Of a DNA stretch of 64,000 nucleotides, positions 8,058 through 16,732 are shown piece by piece. Source of the stretch: Micavibrio_A sp964539025 (GTDB lineage Bacteria > Pseudomonadota > Alphaproteobacteria > Micavibrionales > Micavibrionaceae); assembly GCA_964539025.1 (NCBI GenBank), contig CAZIFA010000001.1, forward strand, positions 496,001-560,000. The letters run 5' to 3'. A program made the translations under genes and the position numbers. The notes below the pieces were generated by a model. It was not told the DNA's origin. It was given only the letters and a program-made list of their open reading frames with translations, and searched no databases. The first letter of the stretch is position 1. Each line of letters opens with the position of its first letter.

Positions 8058-9344
8058 TTACGGGCTTTTTGCTAAAGAAGGTTCTTCGAATGTGAAGAAG
8101 CGTTTGGCGTCGCCGTCGAGACGGATGAAATTCTGTTTGATATTTTCCGAAGGGATTTTGAAGTAATCGCGTAAAGCCAGCGCCAGATCGGCTTCGGTTT
8201 CCAATGAGCCGCGCACATCAAGCGTATCGGGGTAGAATAAAACATTTCCATCGAGGATTTTATTTTTATCTGTCTGTAGCGTTATGCCGAAGGGCATAGG
8301 GCCGCCGACGAATCTTTTTTCAGGTTGGAAGGTCGTCGTCAGCTCGAATTCGCGCATGGACAAAAGTTTTTCATCGATGACCTTTTCGGTCTTCGTCACC
8401 TCATCGACATAATCGAGGAGGCCACCGAGGTTTTTACCTTTCAGGATCGCCGTGAAGTTTCTGGAATCGTCAGGACCGATCATATCGGCGGTGAAGAGAA
8501 TGTCGGGCATCCCCGATACCCCCGAACGCACGATAATGTTCTTTTGCGCTCTGTTCAGGTCGGTGACAAGGGAAATGGTCTGGAGCGGAACGTCCATGAA
8601 AGCTGCGCTGCCGGCTTCGATCTGGCTTTGTATGGAATAATTGCCACCAGTGATGCTAAGGCCACTCCAGCCGTTAAAACGTGAAACACGCAAAGGGCCC
8701 AGATTGAGGCGCCCATCGACAATATTTCCGGCGATATCCAGTTGCCCGTCTGGTTTTAGTGTGCCTTCCCATGCACTTGTGAAGCCAAGCTGGTACTGCG
8801 CGGCGGCGATGGACGCTTTGATTTTATGAGAAGCGTCATCAGATGGATCTGCTGTAGCGTCTATGGTCAGGCGGATGGCGCCGAATTGTGTGGCAAGATC
8901 AAGCGTGACATTCGATATTTCAATGCGGTAGGCGGGCAGATGCAGAATATTTTGCGCGATCTGTTGTGTGCCTGAGGATAAGGAGTCGTCGGCGCGGGAT
9001 AGGGACATGCCGTCGATGCGCAGTTGCGAGACTTTGCCGCTGGTGAGAAATGCAGGCCAGCTTAAATCCGCATCCAGTTGTTTGATTTCATCGAAACCAT
9101 AAGAATCCAGCTTGATTGAAGAGGCACGAAAGCCAGAAGGGCGCAGAGACAATTCCCCCACCACCACATGTTCGAAACCGGCATCGCGAAGCATGGATTC
9201 TATCCGGTGCTTCACGGTGGGATGAAGTTGCGTAAGATCGAGAATTAGAATGATGGTAATTATGGCAGCGACAATAACGCCTATGGAGGGCCTCCGTGAC
9301 GGGCGGGCGGCGGCATGATCCGGTGTGGTTTCATCAATCGTCAT
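8058..9344 (-). CDS. Membrane-anchored AsmA/DUF748-like envelope protein, function unknown
   Basis: The start used here is the ATG at 9344, giving 428 residues. The open frame continues upstream into parE, but those residues are only the shadow of parE in another frame. A proline/arginine-rich cytoplasmic start leads into one membrane helix (IGVIVAAIITIILILDL). A long periplasmic region of repeating short beta-strands follows (patterns such as LRIDGMSLS, IEISNVTLDL, LDIAGNIVDGRLNLGPL). This beta-repeat layout resembles AsmA/DUF748/TamB-like bridge proteins, a loose resemblance only. It starts 16 bases after the parE stop on the same strand, so the two are probably cotranscribed. Confidence 0.65.
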   Translation of the reverse strand: MTIDETTPDHAAARPSRRPSIGVIVAAIITIILILDLTQLHPTVKHRIESMLRDAGFEHVVVGELSLRPSGFRASSIKLDSYGFDEIKQLDADLSWPAFLTSGKVSQLRIDGMSLSRADDSLSSGTQQIAQNILHLPAYRIEISNVTLDLATQFGAIRLTIDATADPSDDASHKIKASIAAAQYQLGFTSAWEGTLKPDGQLDIAGNIVDGRLNLGPLRVSRFNGWSGLSITGGNYSIQSQIEAGSAAFMDVPLQTISLVTDLNRAQKNIIVRSGVSGMPDILFTADMIGPDDSRNFTAILKGKNLGGLLDYVDEVTKTEKVIDEKLLSMREFELTTTFQPEKRFVGGPMPFGITLQTDKNKILDGNVLFYPDTLDVRGSLETEADLALALRDYFKIPSENIKQNFIRLDGDAKRFFTFEEPSLAKSP

Positions 9345-9360
9345 GGAATTGTCGTTGGTC

Positions 9361-11382
9361 CTAGATGTCGATGTCTGAGACGAACTCGGCGTTTTCCTGA
9401 ATGAACTGGAATCGCGCATCTGCATTCTTACCCATGAGGCGGTCAACGAGGTCTTCAACTTCATTGTATGCTTCGGCTCCGTTATCGTTGCCGACCATTT
9501 CTTCTGTGATCCCAAGAGAAGCCATCGCATGCGGCAACGTTACCCTCAAAAGCGTACGGCTTGAGGGCGACATTGTGGTTTCTTTAAGTTGCGAGGCCGG
9601 CATTTCACCCAAGCCTTTGAAGCGGGAGATATCGACTTTCTTTTTATCCTTGAAGGTGGTTTCCATCAGCTTGGCCTTATGCGCGTCATCTTGGGCATAT
9701 TCCGACAGTGTTCCTGACGTGAGGCGGTAGAGCGGCGGCTGGGCAAGGAAAAGGTGGCCTTTTTCGATAAGTCCGCGCATCTGCGTATAGAAGAAGGTCA
9801 CGAGAAGCGAGGCGATGTGCGCGCCATCGACGTCAGCATCCGTCATGATGATAACGCGTTCATAGCGCAGTTTGGAAACATCAAAGTCTTTGCCCGCGCC
9901 GCAGCCCAGGGCGAGGATCAGATCCTGAATTTCTTGGTTGGCGCGGATTTTGTCGGCGGTGGCGGACACGACGTTGAGGATTTTACCGCGCAACGGAAGT
10001 ACGGCCTGTGTTTCGCGTGAGCGGGCCTGCTTGGCGGAGCCGCCAGCGGAATCACCCTCAACCAAGAACAATTCAGTGTCATCGGCTTCTGTTCTGGAGC
10101 AGTCAGCTAGTTTGCCGGGGAGGCGGAGCTTGCGGGTCGCGGATTTGCGCGACATCTCTTTATCCGACTTCCGGCGCATGCGTTCTTCGGCACGATCGAT
10201 GATGCTTTCGAGGAGCATTTTCGATGCATTGGGGTCAGCGGTCAGCCAATGGTCGAAGTAATCTTTGATAGCTGAATCAATCCATTTGGTGGCTTCGTTC
10301 GTAACCAGCTTTTCCTTTGTCTGACCCTGAAATTGCGGGTCACGGATAAAGACCGAGAGCAAGACAGCGGCGCCGTTCATCACATCATCAGAAGTGATGG
10401 AGTCGGTTTTCTTGTTGTTGACCAGCGTGCCGTAGGATTTGATACCGCGCGTCAACGCCGTGCGCAGACCTTGTTCGTGCGTGCCACCCAGAGGGGTCGG
10501 GATAGTGTTGCAGTAGGAATGGTTGATCGGTTCGCCATCTTCGGGCCACGCGATGGCAAATTCGACGCGTCCGGCTTTGTCGGGAAGGTTCAACTGGCCC
10601 ACGAAAAACTTACCGGTAATGACGTCACGATCTTGAAGTGATGCTTTAAGAAAATCTTGTAATCCATTGGGAAAATGTAAAATTTCCTGTTCTGAAATGT
10701 TAGCGTCCTTGAGCAGAGATGGGTCACAGGACCATCTGATTTCCACACCACGGAACAAATAGGCCTTGGAGCGGGCCATTTGGTACAGCCACGAAGGCTT
10801 GAATTTTATTTTGTTTCCAAATATTTCCGGGTCGGCCTTAAAGGTAACCGTGGTGCCGCGCTTGTTGTTCACGGTGCCCAGTTTTTCGAGTTTGGAGGTG
10901 GGCAGACCGCGCGAGAAAGATTGTTTGTGGTGGGTTTTGTCGCGCCAGACTTCGACGGTCATCCATTCGGATAGGGCGTTCACAACGGATGATCCAACGC
11001 CGTGCAGGCCGCCGGAGGTTTCATAGGCTTTTCCAGAGAATTTTCCACCGGAGTGAAGGGTCGTGAAGATGACTTCCAGCGCGGATTTCTTGGGAAATTT
11101 CGGGTGGTTATCCACAGGGATGCCGCGTCCGTTGTCGGTCACGGTGATCGATCCATCAGCATTCATTATGAGGTCAATGTGATCCGCATGACCCGCAACC
11201 GCTTCGTCCATCGAGTTGTCGAGAATTTCGCCAACGAGATGGTGCATGGCGCGCTCATCGGTGCCGCCGATATACATGCCGGGGCGCTTTCTGACCGGCT
11301 CCAGACCTTCGAGAACCTCGATGTCCGCCGCGCCATAGGAACCGGTTTTTGCCGTGTTGCCCTCGCCAAACAAATCCGCCAT
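9361..11382 (-). CDS. parE: DNA topoisomerase IV subunit B
   Basis: ParE supplies the ATPase and TOPRIM parts of topoisomerase IV, which unlinks daughter chromosomes together with ParC. The protein is 673 residues. The GHKL ATPase domain starts with EVLEGLEPVRKRPGMYIGG and has the N-box EILDNSMDEAV and the glycine box DNGRGIPVD. The TOPRIM domain has EGDSAGG, PLRGKILNV and DADVDGAHI. The length (about 670 rather than 800) and the lack of a GyrB-type insert favour ParE over GyrB. The partner parC is not in this window. A divergent promoter region of about 70 bases separates it from the thioesterase gene. Confidence 0.93.
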   Translation of the reverse strand: MADLFGEGNTAKTGSYGAADIEVLEGLEPVRKRPGMYIGGTDERAMHHLVGEILDNSMDEAVAGHADHIDLIMNADGSITVTDNGRGIPVDNHPKFPKKSALEVIFTTLHSGGKFSGKAYETSGGLHGVGSSVVNALSEWMTVEVWRDKTHHKQSFSRGLPTSKLEKLGTVNNKRGTTVTFKADPEIFGNKIKFKPSWLYQMARSKAYLFRGVEIRWSCDPSLLKDANISEQEILHFPNGLQDFLKASLQDRDVITGKFFVGQLNLPDKAGRVEFAIAWPEDGEPINHSYCNTIPTPLGGTHEQGLRTALTRGIKSYGTLVNNKKTDSITSDDVMNGAAVLLSVFIRDPQFQGQTKEKLVTNEATKWIDSAIKDYFDHWLTADPNASKMLLESIIDRAEERMRRKSDKEMSRKSATRKLRLPGKLADCSRTEADDTELFLVEGDSAGGSAKQARSRETQAVLPLRGKILNVVSATADKIRANQEIQDLILALGCGAGKDFDVSKLRYERVIIMTDADVDGAHIASLLVTFFYTQMRGLIEKGHLFLAQPPLYRLTSGTLSEYAQDDAHKAKLMETTFKDKKKVDISRFKGLGEMPASQLKETTMSPSSRTLLRVTLPHAMASLGITEEMVGNDNGAEAYNEVEDLVDRLMGKNADARFQFIQENAEFVSDIDI

Positions 11383-11454
11383 GATGATTACACCTGTTGA
11401 TCCAAACCAGCCTTACCAATAAACAATTTAGCCGCTTTTGAAAACCTAAATCCT

Positions 11455-11880
11455 ATGAATGCCAAGAATTTCGAGGATATAGAGCCGAAATTACCCGACG
11501 AGTTGAAGGGGCGTGTTCCGACACTCAAGGTCATTCCGTTGCTCCCGGATTCAAACCCGAGCGGGGATATTTTTGGCGGGTGGATTTTATCGCAAATGGA
11601 TTTGGCTGGCGCAGCCCGTGCCTATCAGTATGTCGGGGGTAGAATTGTGACGGTGGGGGTCGAGGCCATATCCTTCCACAAGCCCGTATTTCTGGGCGAT
11701 CAGGTCAGTTTTTACACCCAAGTTTCCAAAGTCGGCCAGACATCGATTACAATAAAGATAGAGAGCTGGGCTTTGAGGCACACGAACGGACGCAATTACG
11801 AATATATCAAGGTTACGGAAGGGCTCTACACCTATGTCCATATCGATAAAGATCGCAAACCGGCAAGGATCGGGAGCTAG
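11455..11880 (+). CDS. yciA: Acyl-CoA thioesterase, YciA-like hotdog fold
   Basis: Protein of 141 residues, one hotdog domain. The signature NPSGDIFGGWILSQMDLAG lies at about residues 36-54, with the catalytic Asp in the D-L-A part. The second strand block VEAISFHKPVFLGDQVSF is typical of YciA/BACH-type thioesterases, which hydrolyse acyl-CoAs to free acid and CoA. It is divergent from parE and followed 4 bases later by a secreted protein gene. The substrate range cannot be read from sequence. Confidence 0.88.
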   Translation: MNAKNFEDIEPKLPDELKGRVPTLKVIPLLPDSNPSGDIFGGWILSQMDLAGAARAYQYVGGRIVTVGVEAISFHKPVFLGDQVSFYTQVSKVGQTSITIKIESWALRHTNGRNYEYIKVTEGLYTYVHIDKDRKPARIGS

Positions 11881-11884
11881 CGCC

Positions 11885-13153
11885 ATGATCCGGATTCTTT
11901 GCGCGATACTGGCTTTATCGTTCATGGCGGTGCCTGCCTTCGCGCTCGGCATCGATTTGAAAAAAATTCAAAAACTCAAGACGTATACGTTTGCGCCCGA
12001 AGCGCAGTTCAACGGCCAGACCAAGCTGCTCGAAGAGGACAGACCGTATAATGACGAGAAATTGTCCTACCGCATCCGCTTGCCCAAAAACTGGACCGAC
12101 AATGTGCAACAGCCGCCGATCGGTTCGGCGATTAGTCAGGGGCTATTGAGCAATTCGGTTCTCGGCATTCTTGGCCGTTATGTCGGCGGGGCAAAAAATC
12201 TTGAGCGCAGCCATTTGATAGTCGAGGCGCAGGAGGTGACGTATGAGGTCAGTGCCCAGAACTGGTTCGTTAATTTCATCATGCGCAACGGGCTGAGCCT
12301 GACCGCGCTTACTGAAAAATCGCCGCGTGAGGTCGAGGCGTTGTACGTACAGCAGGACGGCGATCAGACCTTTATCGTGCGTTCGCGGGTCATGTTCAAT
12401 GGATCGAAGCTGATCATGGTTCGTTATTACCTGCCGCAGGAAAATTATGAGGAAGAGAAAATCCAGCAGGCGCAGGTGATCGCATCTTTTACGCTGGCTG
12501 CTCCCTCGCAGGATCATATCGAAAAGCAAGTGACATACGGGTTTCTCGATCAGTCCTATTTCAATTATCCCGAAAGCTGGACGCTCAAGGAGAAAAACAT
12601 CCTGTCCATCGAGCGGATGAGTGCGTTGCTGTATCAGGCATCGAAGGATGATAAAAAGGTCGTGCTCGATGGGCATATCAAGATCAACGTCATTTCCCGC
12701 TTGCTGAACACCACAATGGCGCAGGAGATTGAAAAATTCCGCGCCGACCTCAAGATCAAGGATTATTCGCTGGGCGAGATGGTCGAGGTCCTGAGTTATG
12801 ATTACGACCCGTCGATCAAGGGCGGCAAGGCGCAGATTTATGAACTGGTTCCCGTTGATAAGGTGAATATGAAGTCTTATGAATTTCTTGTCACGGTCAT
12901 GCAGGGCGACGATTATTATTATATCACCAGCATGATCACACCTTCGCGTGAGCAGGATTTTTATACGTGGGCGCAGAACATGGAGGCGGCGCGGATTATC
13001 AACGAAAGCGTCAGGCGGAATAACATATCGCTGGAGATAGACCCGAACGACCCGTATTACGATTATTTGAAGGATGAGCCGGAGGGCATCAAGGCCGCGC
13101 CGGTGGCGCCGCCGCCTGCGCCTTCGTCGTCGGCGGTTCCGGCGAAACCGTAA
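11885..13153 (+). CDS. Secreted periplasmic protein of unknown function
   Basis: Taken from the ATG at 11885 (422 residues), because this start gives a clean signal peptide (MIRILCAILALSFMAVPAFA) and lies 4 bases after the thioesterase stop. An upstream in-frame ATG inside the thioesterase gene would bury the signal. The mature protein is mixed alpha/beta and has two similar halves: each contains a YxYPxxW-like strand (LSYRIRLPKNW; QSYFNYPESW) and a section on oxidative or lipid-like surfaces that I cannot classify. The C-terminus is Pro/Ala-rich. A strong terminator follows. I do not recognise the family. Confidence 0.7.
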   Translation: MIRILCAILALSFMAVPAFALGIDLKKIQKLKTYTFAPEAQFNGQTKLLEEDRPYNDEKLSYRIRLPKNWTDNVQQPPIGSAISQGLLSNSVLGILGRYVGGAKNLERSHLIVEAQEVTYEVSAQNWFVNFIMRNGLSLTALTEKSPREVEALYVQQDGDQTFIVRSRVMFNGSKLIMVRYYLPQENYEEEKIQQAQVIASFTLAAPSQDHIEKQVTYGFLDQSYFNYPESWTLKEKNILSIERMSALLYQASKDDKKVVLDGHIKINVISRLLNTTMAQEIEKFRADLKIKDYSLGEMVEVLSYDYDPSIKGGKAQIYELVPVDKVNMKSYEFLVTVMQGDDYYYITSMITPSREQDFYTWAQNMEAARIINESVRRNNISLEIDPNDPYYDYLKDEPEGIKAAPVAPPPAPSSSAVPAKP

Positions 13154-13158
13154 GTAAA

Positions 13159-13182
13159 AACCCGCCGGACGGCGGGTTTTTT
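13159..13182 (+). terminator. Intrinsic terminator
   Basis: Hairpin CCCGCC-GGAC-GGCGGG flanked by AA and followed by TTTTTT, directly after the secreted protein gene. Confidence 0.9.
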
Positions 13183-13199
13183 ATGGGCGATTTTGCACA

Positions 13200-13475
13200 T
13201 TAGAGTTTGAGGCCGAGGCCTTTTATTGTTTCTACGACCGAGTGATCGAGAACGATGCGGTCTTTGCCATCGATGAAAGCGGCCTGACAGTCGCGAGGAT
13301 CCATTGAATCGCGAGTAATCGTGACCGCGTTCGGGTCAATGCCATTGCTTCTCAGGAGTGAAAAGAAATTGTCTGGGAAATCGGACCACAGATTGGGCTT
13401 GCTTCGGTAGGTAAGAGGATCGGTCAAGGTGAAGTCGGCGCTCTTAAAGGCGGCAATCAATTCAGATGCGGACAT
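13200..13475 (-). CDS. Small hypothetical protein
   Basis: Protein of 91 residues, soluble, with no signal peptide or membrane segment and no motif I recognise. It has a helical N-terminus (SASELIAAFKSADF) and a C-terminal part with a possible short beta-hairpin (DGKDRIVLDHSVVETI). It is convergent with the upstream secreted gene, sharing a terminator region, and is transcribed in the same direction as glnA further right. The reading frame is open from a plausible ATG, but only length and neighbours support it. Confidence 0.5.
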   Translation of the reverse strand: MSASELIAAFKSADFTLTDPLTYRSKPNLWSDFPDNFFSLLRSNGIDPNAVTITRDSMDPRDCQAAFIDGKDRIVLDHSVVETIKGLGLKL

Positions 13476-13569
13476 AATGGTGCTTTCTGCGTTTTGTTTA
13501 ATTTTAGCAAGTATATTGCCATAATGTATAAATTGCTATTTTTTTATCTATCGTATTGAAATTGCAATA

Positions 13570-13597
13570 AAAAACCGACCGCGAGGGCCGGTTTTTC
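13570..13597. terminator. Probable terminator downstream of glnA
   Basis: Hairpin AAAACCG-ACC-GCGA-GG-GCCGGTTTTT with T-runs on both sides. Read on the minus strand it would end glnA transcription. Confidence 0.65.
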
Positions 13598-13603
13598 TTG
13601 TTT

Positions 13604-13715
13604 TGTCATCCCCGAGGCCTGCCGCAGGCAGGCACCAACGTCGGGGATCCAGAAAGAGCGCAGCAAAGCTGCGCGCGTTTTTATGGACTGGACCCCCGCC
13701 TACGCGGGGGTGACA
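13604..13715. repeat. Composite palindromic repeat, copy A
   Basis: About 112 bases between TGTCATCCCCG and GGGGGTGACA. It is built of nested hairpins: an outer GTCATCCCC/GGGGGTGAC pair, a GGATCCAG/CTGGACCC pair and an inner GCGCAG/CTGCGC stem. The same plan recurs at 20163-20274 and 20857-20967. Confidence 0.9.
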
Positions 13716-13735
13716 GAGGTGGAGTTAGGATGACA

Positions 13736-15172
13736 TTAAGACGAATAATACATCATGTATTCGATCGGGTGCGGCATGGTTTCATACGCATCGATTTCTT
13801 CCATCTTCAGGTCGATATAAGACTCAATAAAGTCTTTGGTGAACACATCGCCCTTGAGCAAGAAGGCGTGATCGGCCTTCAGTGATTCAACAGCTTCGCG
13901 CAAGGAGCCGCAGACGGTCGGAACTTTCGCCAGCTCGTCGGCGGGAAGTTCGTATAAGTTTGCATCCATGGCTTTGCCCGGATCGATTTTGTTTTGAACG
14001 CCATCGAGGCCGGCCATCAGCATAGCGGAGAATGCGAGATACGGGTTGGCTGTCGGATCGGGGAAGCGCACTTCGACACGTTTTGCCTTGGGCGAATTGC
14101 CGTACGGAATACGGCAAGAGGCCGAGCGGTTGCGCGCGGAGTAGGCGAGCAGAACGGGCGCTTCGTAACCTGGGACCAGACGTTTGTACGAGTTCGTGCC
14201 GGGGTTGGTGAAGCAGTTCAGTGCGCGTGCGTGTTTGATGATACCGCCGATATAGTGCAGTGCCATTTCGGATAGGCCAGCATATTTATCGCCAGCGAAT
14301 GCAGGTTTACCGCCGTTCCACAAAGATTGGTGAACGTGCATACCCGAACCGTTATCACCGAACACAGGCTTTGGCATGAAGGTCGCCGTTTTGCCGTAAA
14401 TATGTGCGACGTTGTGAACCGCGTATTTGTAGAGCTGCATATTGTCGGCGCAATCAACGAGCGTCGAGAAGAAAATCCCGAGTTCGTGTTGTGAGGCAGC
14501 CACTTCGTGGTGGTGTTTTTCAACAGGCACGCCAAGGCCAGCCAGAACGGTGAGCATTTCAGCACGCAGGTCGGAGCTTCCATCGACCGGCGTTTCCGGG
14601 AAGTAACCGCCTTTGACGCGCGGGCGGTGACCCGTGTTGCCTTCGGGATAGGCTTTGGATGTGTTGTAAGGACCTTCGATGGAATCGATTTCGTATGAGA
14701 CCTTGTTCATCTTCACATCGAATTTCACATCGTCGAAAATAAAGAATTCAGCTTCGGGACCGAAATAGGCGGTGTCCGCAATACCGGATTTTTTAACGTA
14801 AGCTTCGGCTTTGATCGCGATCTGACGAGGGCAGCGGCCATACGCATCACCCGTCAGAGGTTCGTTGACAACGCAGAAAACTTTCAGGGTCGGTTGCGCC
14901 GCGAACGGATCGAGGAAGCATTTGGTCCAGTCTGGCACGAGGCACATGTCGGATTCGTTGATCGCTTTCCAACCGGAGATGGACGAACCATCAATCATGA
15001 TGCCGTTTTTGAACATATCTTCGTCGATGGTGGAGATGTGCTGGTCCGTGTGCTGCAATTTGCCGCGCGGGTCTGTGAATTCAAAGCCGACGTACTGGAT
15101 GTCGTTTTCGTCGGTGTATTTCTTGAATTCGGAATAGGATTTGAAGGAGATGGCGGAGGGCGAGGTAGGCAT
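13736..15172 (-). CDS. glnA: Glutamine synthetase, type I
   Basis: GlnA makes glutamine from glutamate, ammonia and ATP. The protein is 478 residues, normal for type I. Visible are the beta-grasp start (IQYVGFEFTDPRGKLQH), the catalytic block with EAEFFIFDD, the NGSGMHVHQSLW signature, KRLVPGYEAP and the adenylylation region NLYELPADE. The conserved Tyr there indicates control by GlnE-type adenylylation. In many alphaproteobacteria glnB lies directly upstream in the same operon. Here the 200 bases upstream hold no glnB, so PII must be encoded elsewhere. I saw no convincing sigma-54 site upstream. Confidence 0.95.
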   Translation of the reverse strand: MPTSPSAISFKSYSEFKKYTDENDIQYVGFEFTDPRGKLQHTDQHISTIDEDMFKNGIMIDGSSISGWKAINESDMCLVPDWTKCFLDPFAAQPTLKVFCVVNEPLTGDAYGRCPRQIAIKAEAYVKKSGIADTAYFGPEAEFFIFDDVKFDVKMNKVSYEIDSIEGPYNTSKAYPEGNTGHRPRVKGGYFPETPVDGSSDLRAEMLTVLAGLGVPVEKHHHEVAASQHELGIFFSTLVDCADNMQLYKYAVHNVAHIYGKTATFMPKPVFGDNGSGMHVHQSLWNGGKPAFAGDKYAGLSEMALHYIGGIIKHARALNCFTNPGTNSYKRLVPGYEAPVLLAYSARNRSASCRIPYGNSPKAKRVEVRFPDPTANPYLAFSAMLMAGLDGVQNKIDPGKAMDANLYELPADELAKVPTVCGSLREAVESLKADHAFLLKGDVFTKDFIESYIDLKMEEIDAYETMPHPIEYMMYYSS

Positions 15173-15317
15173 TACACGGATCCTTAAAATTAGAAGGTTG
15201 TTATACGAAAAATGTATTGGGGGTATTCCCCTGCTGCATGGCTAGTTAGCATATGCAATAATGGGCGTCTAGGGGATTTGGCCGATTTTGAGCAAAAAAC
15301 ATGGGGGCGAAAAAGCC

Positions 15318-15345
15318 TTGACCCAAATCAGGGTTAGACTATACA
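15318..15345 (+). promoter_or_regulatory. Sigma-70-type promoter for tRNA-His
   Basis: TTGACC (15318-15323), 16-base spacer, TATACA (15340-15345), placed 36 bases before the tRNA 5' end. Confidence 0.6.
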
Positions 15346-15381
15346 AAAAGCGAACTTTTGGCTGTTATAATCCAAGGGTAT

Positions 15382-15458
15382 GGCGGACGTAGCTCAGTTG
15401 GTAGAGCCCCTGGTTGTGGTCCAGGTTGTCGCGGGTTCGAGCCCCGTCGTTCGCCCCA
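15382..15458 (+). tRNA. tRNA-His (GTG)
   Basis: Full cloverleaf of 77 bases including the extra G at position -1 paired to C73, the hallmark of tRNA-His. The acceptor stem is GCGGACG/CGTTCGC, the anticodon loop TTGTGGT (anticodon at 15416-15418), the T arm GGGTTCGAGCCCC, and CCA is encoded. Confidence 0.97.
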
Positions 15459-15473
15459 TTTTTTAAGGCCAGA

Positions 15474-16067
15474 ATGTCCTTCGATTACAAAATAATACTG
15501 GGCGCGATTGCCGTCCTGATGACCATCTGGGCGCATATTCCCTATCTTATCCATACGCTGAACGGCTCCAACAAACCTCACGTTTTCACGTGGGTTATCT
15601 GGACGTTTCTGACTGGCATCGTGTTTGCGGTGCAAGTGAGTGAGCAGGCGGGGCCGGGGGCGTGGGCCACCGGTATCTGTTCTGTTATCTGCCTGATTAT
15701 CACCATCGCGGCGTTTCGGACGGGTGAAAAAAATATCACCAGAAGCGATTGGGTCATGTTTATCTTTGGTCTTGCCGCCATTCCGGTATGGGTGGCGACG
15801 GATGACCCGCTCTGGTCAGTATGCATTGTCACGCTGATCGATGTGAGCGCCGTGGGGCCGACGTTTCGCAAATCGTGGCTTCGTCCGCATGAAGAAAACA
15901 GTTTCATGTACGGCTTTAACATCCCACGTCACGCGATAGGCATAGCCGCGCTCGCCCAGATATCGGTGACGACAGCGCTTTATTCTTTCGCTCTTTTGAT
16001 CATGAACTCCATCATGTTCATTATGTTGAAAGGGCGGCGCATATATCTTGCGCGCCGGGCGGCCTAA
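15474..16067 (+). CDS. Polytopic membrane protein, PQ-loop-like, function unknown
   Basis: Taken from the ATG at 15474 (197 residues) with AAGG upstream; the longer open frame begins inside the tRNA and is not credible. About seven membrane helices. The first helices contain an NGSNKPHVFTWVIW segment, and a second related segment around NIPRHAIGIAALAQ lies in the C-terminal half. The layout recalls small PQ-loop/SWEET-type transporters, but the defining PQ dipeptide is absent, so no function is claimed. It stands alone after tRNA-His. Confidence 0.6.
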   Translation: MSFDYKIILGAIAVLMTIWAHIPYLIHTLNGSNKPHVFTWVIWTFLTGIVFAVQVSEQAGPGAWATGICSVICLIITIAAFRTGEKNITRSDWVMFIFGLAAIPVWVATDDPLWSVCIVTLIDVSAVGPTFRKSWLRPHEENSFMYGFNIPRHAIGIAALAQISVTTALYSFALLIMNSIMFIMLKGRRIYLARRAA

Positions 16068-16145
16068 GAAAATTCTTATGGCAAAATATTATAAGCCATG
16101 AAATGCGGAAACCTTTGAAAACCCGTGCGTCATTTCCTTTTTAAA

Positions 16146-16173
16146 TTGACGTAACGATTGCGATCCATAAGAA
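16146..16173 (+). promoter_or_regulatory. Putative sigma-70 promoter
   Basis: TTGACG (16146-16151), 16-base spacer, TAAGAA (16168-16173), 28 bases before the ATG of the next gene. Confidence 0.4.
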
Positions 16174-16201
16174 TTACTTACTGTTTCAAGGGAGGTTTGC
16201 C

Positions 16202-16678
16202 ATGTTGTCTAAAAGTGCGTTGGACAAGTTGAGTCCTACAGATCTGGAAATGCGACGCGCCGCACAAAGTATTTTGCGACATACTTTTAAATTAGCTTTC
16301 GATGCGGCTGCCGAGCGTTATAACGGCATCAGAATACCCGTAAAACCAAACAACAATATGGGCACGGATGCGAAGCCGGAGGCAGTTGATAGCCGCTACG
16401 ATAAGAATAAAAAGAGTATCGATTTCCACTACTGTGACTTAGCTGGGCGATTGAACACACTCGTCGGTAAGCGGTTTTCACTTGCCAGAGTAGAGCCGCT
16501 TAGAAAGGAGCTTGCGACGATATGGGGCGAGCAAGTCAATCTGCGCCTTCCTTTCCAAACAGGGCTTGAGTCTTGGCTAGGTTCGCAACACATGGAAGTC
16601 GTTCTGGGAATTGAGGCGAATCAATTTGTCGTACGCGGCTATTCGGAAAACTGGGCTCATAAGAACCATTTGCGTTAA
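16202..16678 (+). CDS. Hypothetical protein
   Basis: Soluble protein of 158 residues that I do not recognise. The start is supported by a strong SD (GGGAGG, 16190-16195) 6 bases before the ATG and by a plausible promoter. The N-terminal half is helical (MLSKSALDKLSPTDLEMRRA); the C-terminal half is mixed, with VVLGIEANQFVVRGYSENW near the end. No signal peptide or membrane helix. It is flanked by unrelated genes. Confidence 0.65.
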   Translation: MLSKSALDKLSPTDLEMRRAAQSILRHTFKLAFDAAAERYNGIRIPVKPNNNMGTDAKPEAVDSRYDKNKKSIDFHYCDLAGRLNTLVGKRFSLARVEPLRKELATIWGEQVNLRLPFQTGLESWLGSQHMEVVLGIEANQFVVRGYSENWAHKNHLR

Positions 16679-16732
16679 TTTCTGACTTCGGGACGTATTG
16701 TCTGCAAGGATGCGCTGACGTAAGCTTGTGCC

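Noticed and set aside
9345..9530. N-terminal extension of the AsmA-like gene (residues up to 62)
   Set aside because: This part overlaps the 3' end of parE in another frame and has no SD; the ATG at 9344 with a following membrane helix is better.
11834..11884. Upstream start for the secreted gene after yciA
   Set aside because: It lies inside the thioesterase gene and would place extra residues before a clear signal peptide.
15173..15317. Sigma-54 promoter for glnA
   Set aside because: A TTGCA-like element is present on the minus strand, but the required GG at -24 is missing.
16202..16678. Antitoxin or phage protein
   Set aside because: No recognisable toxin-antitoxin partner or phage neighbours; left as hypothetical.
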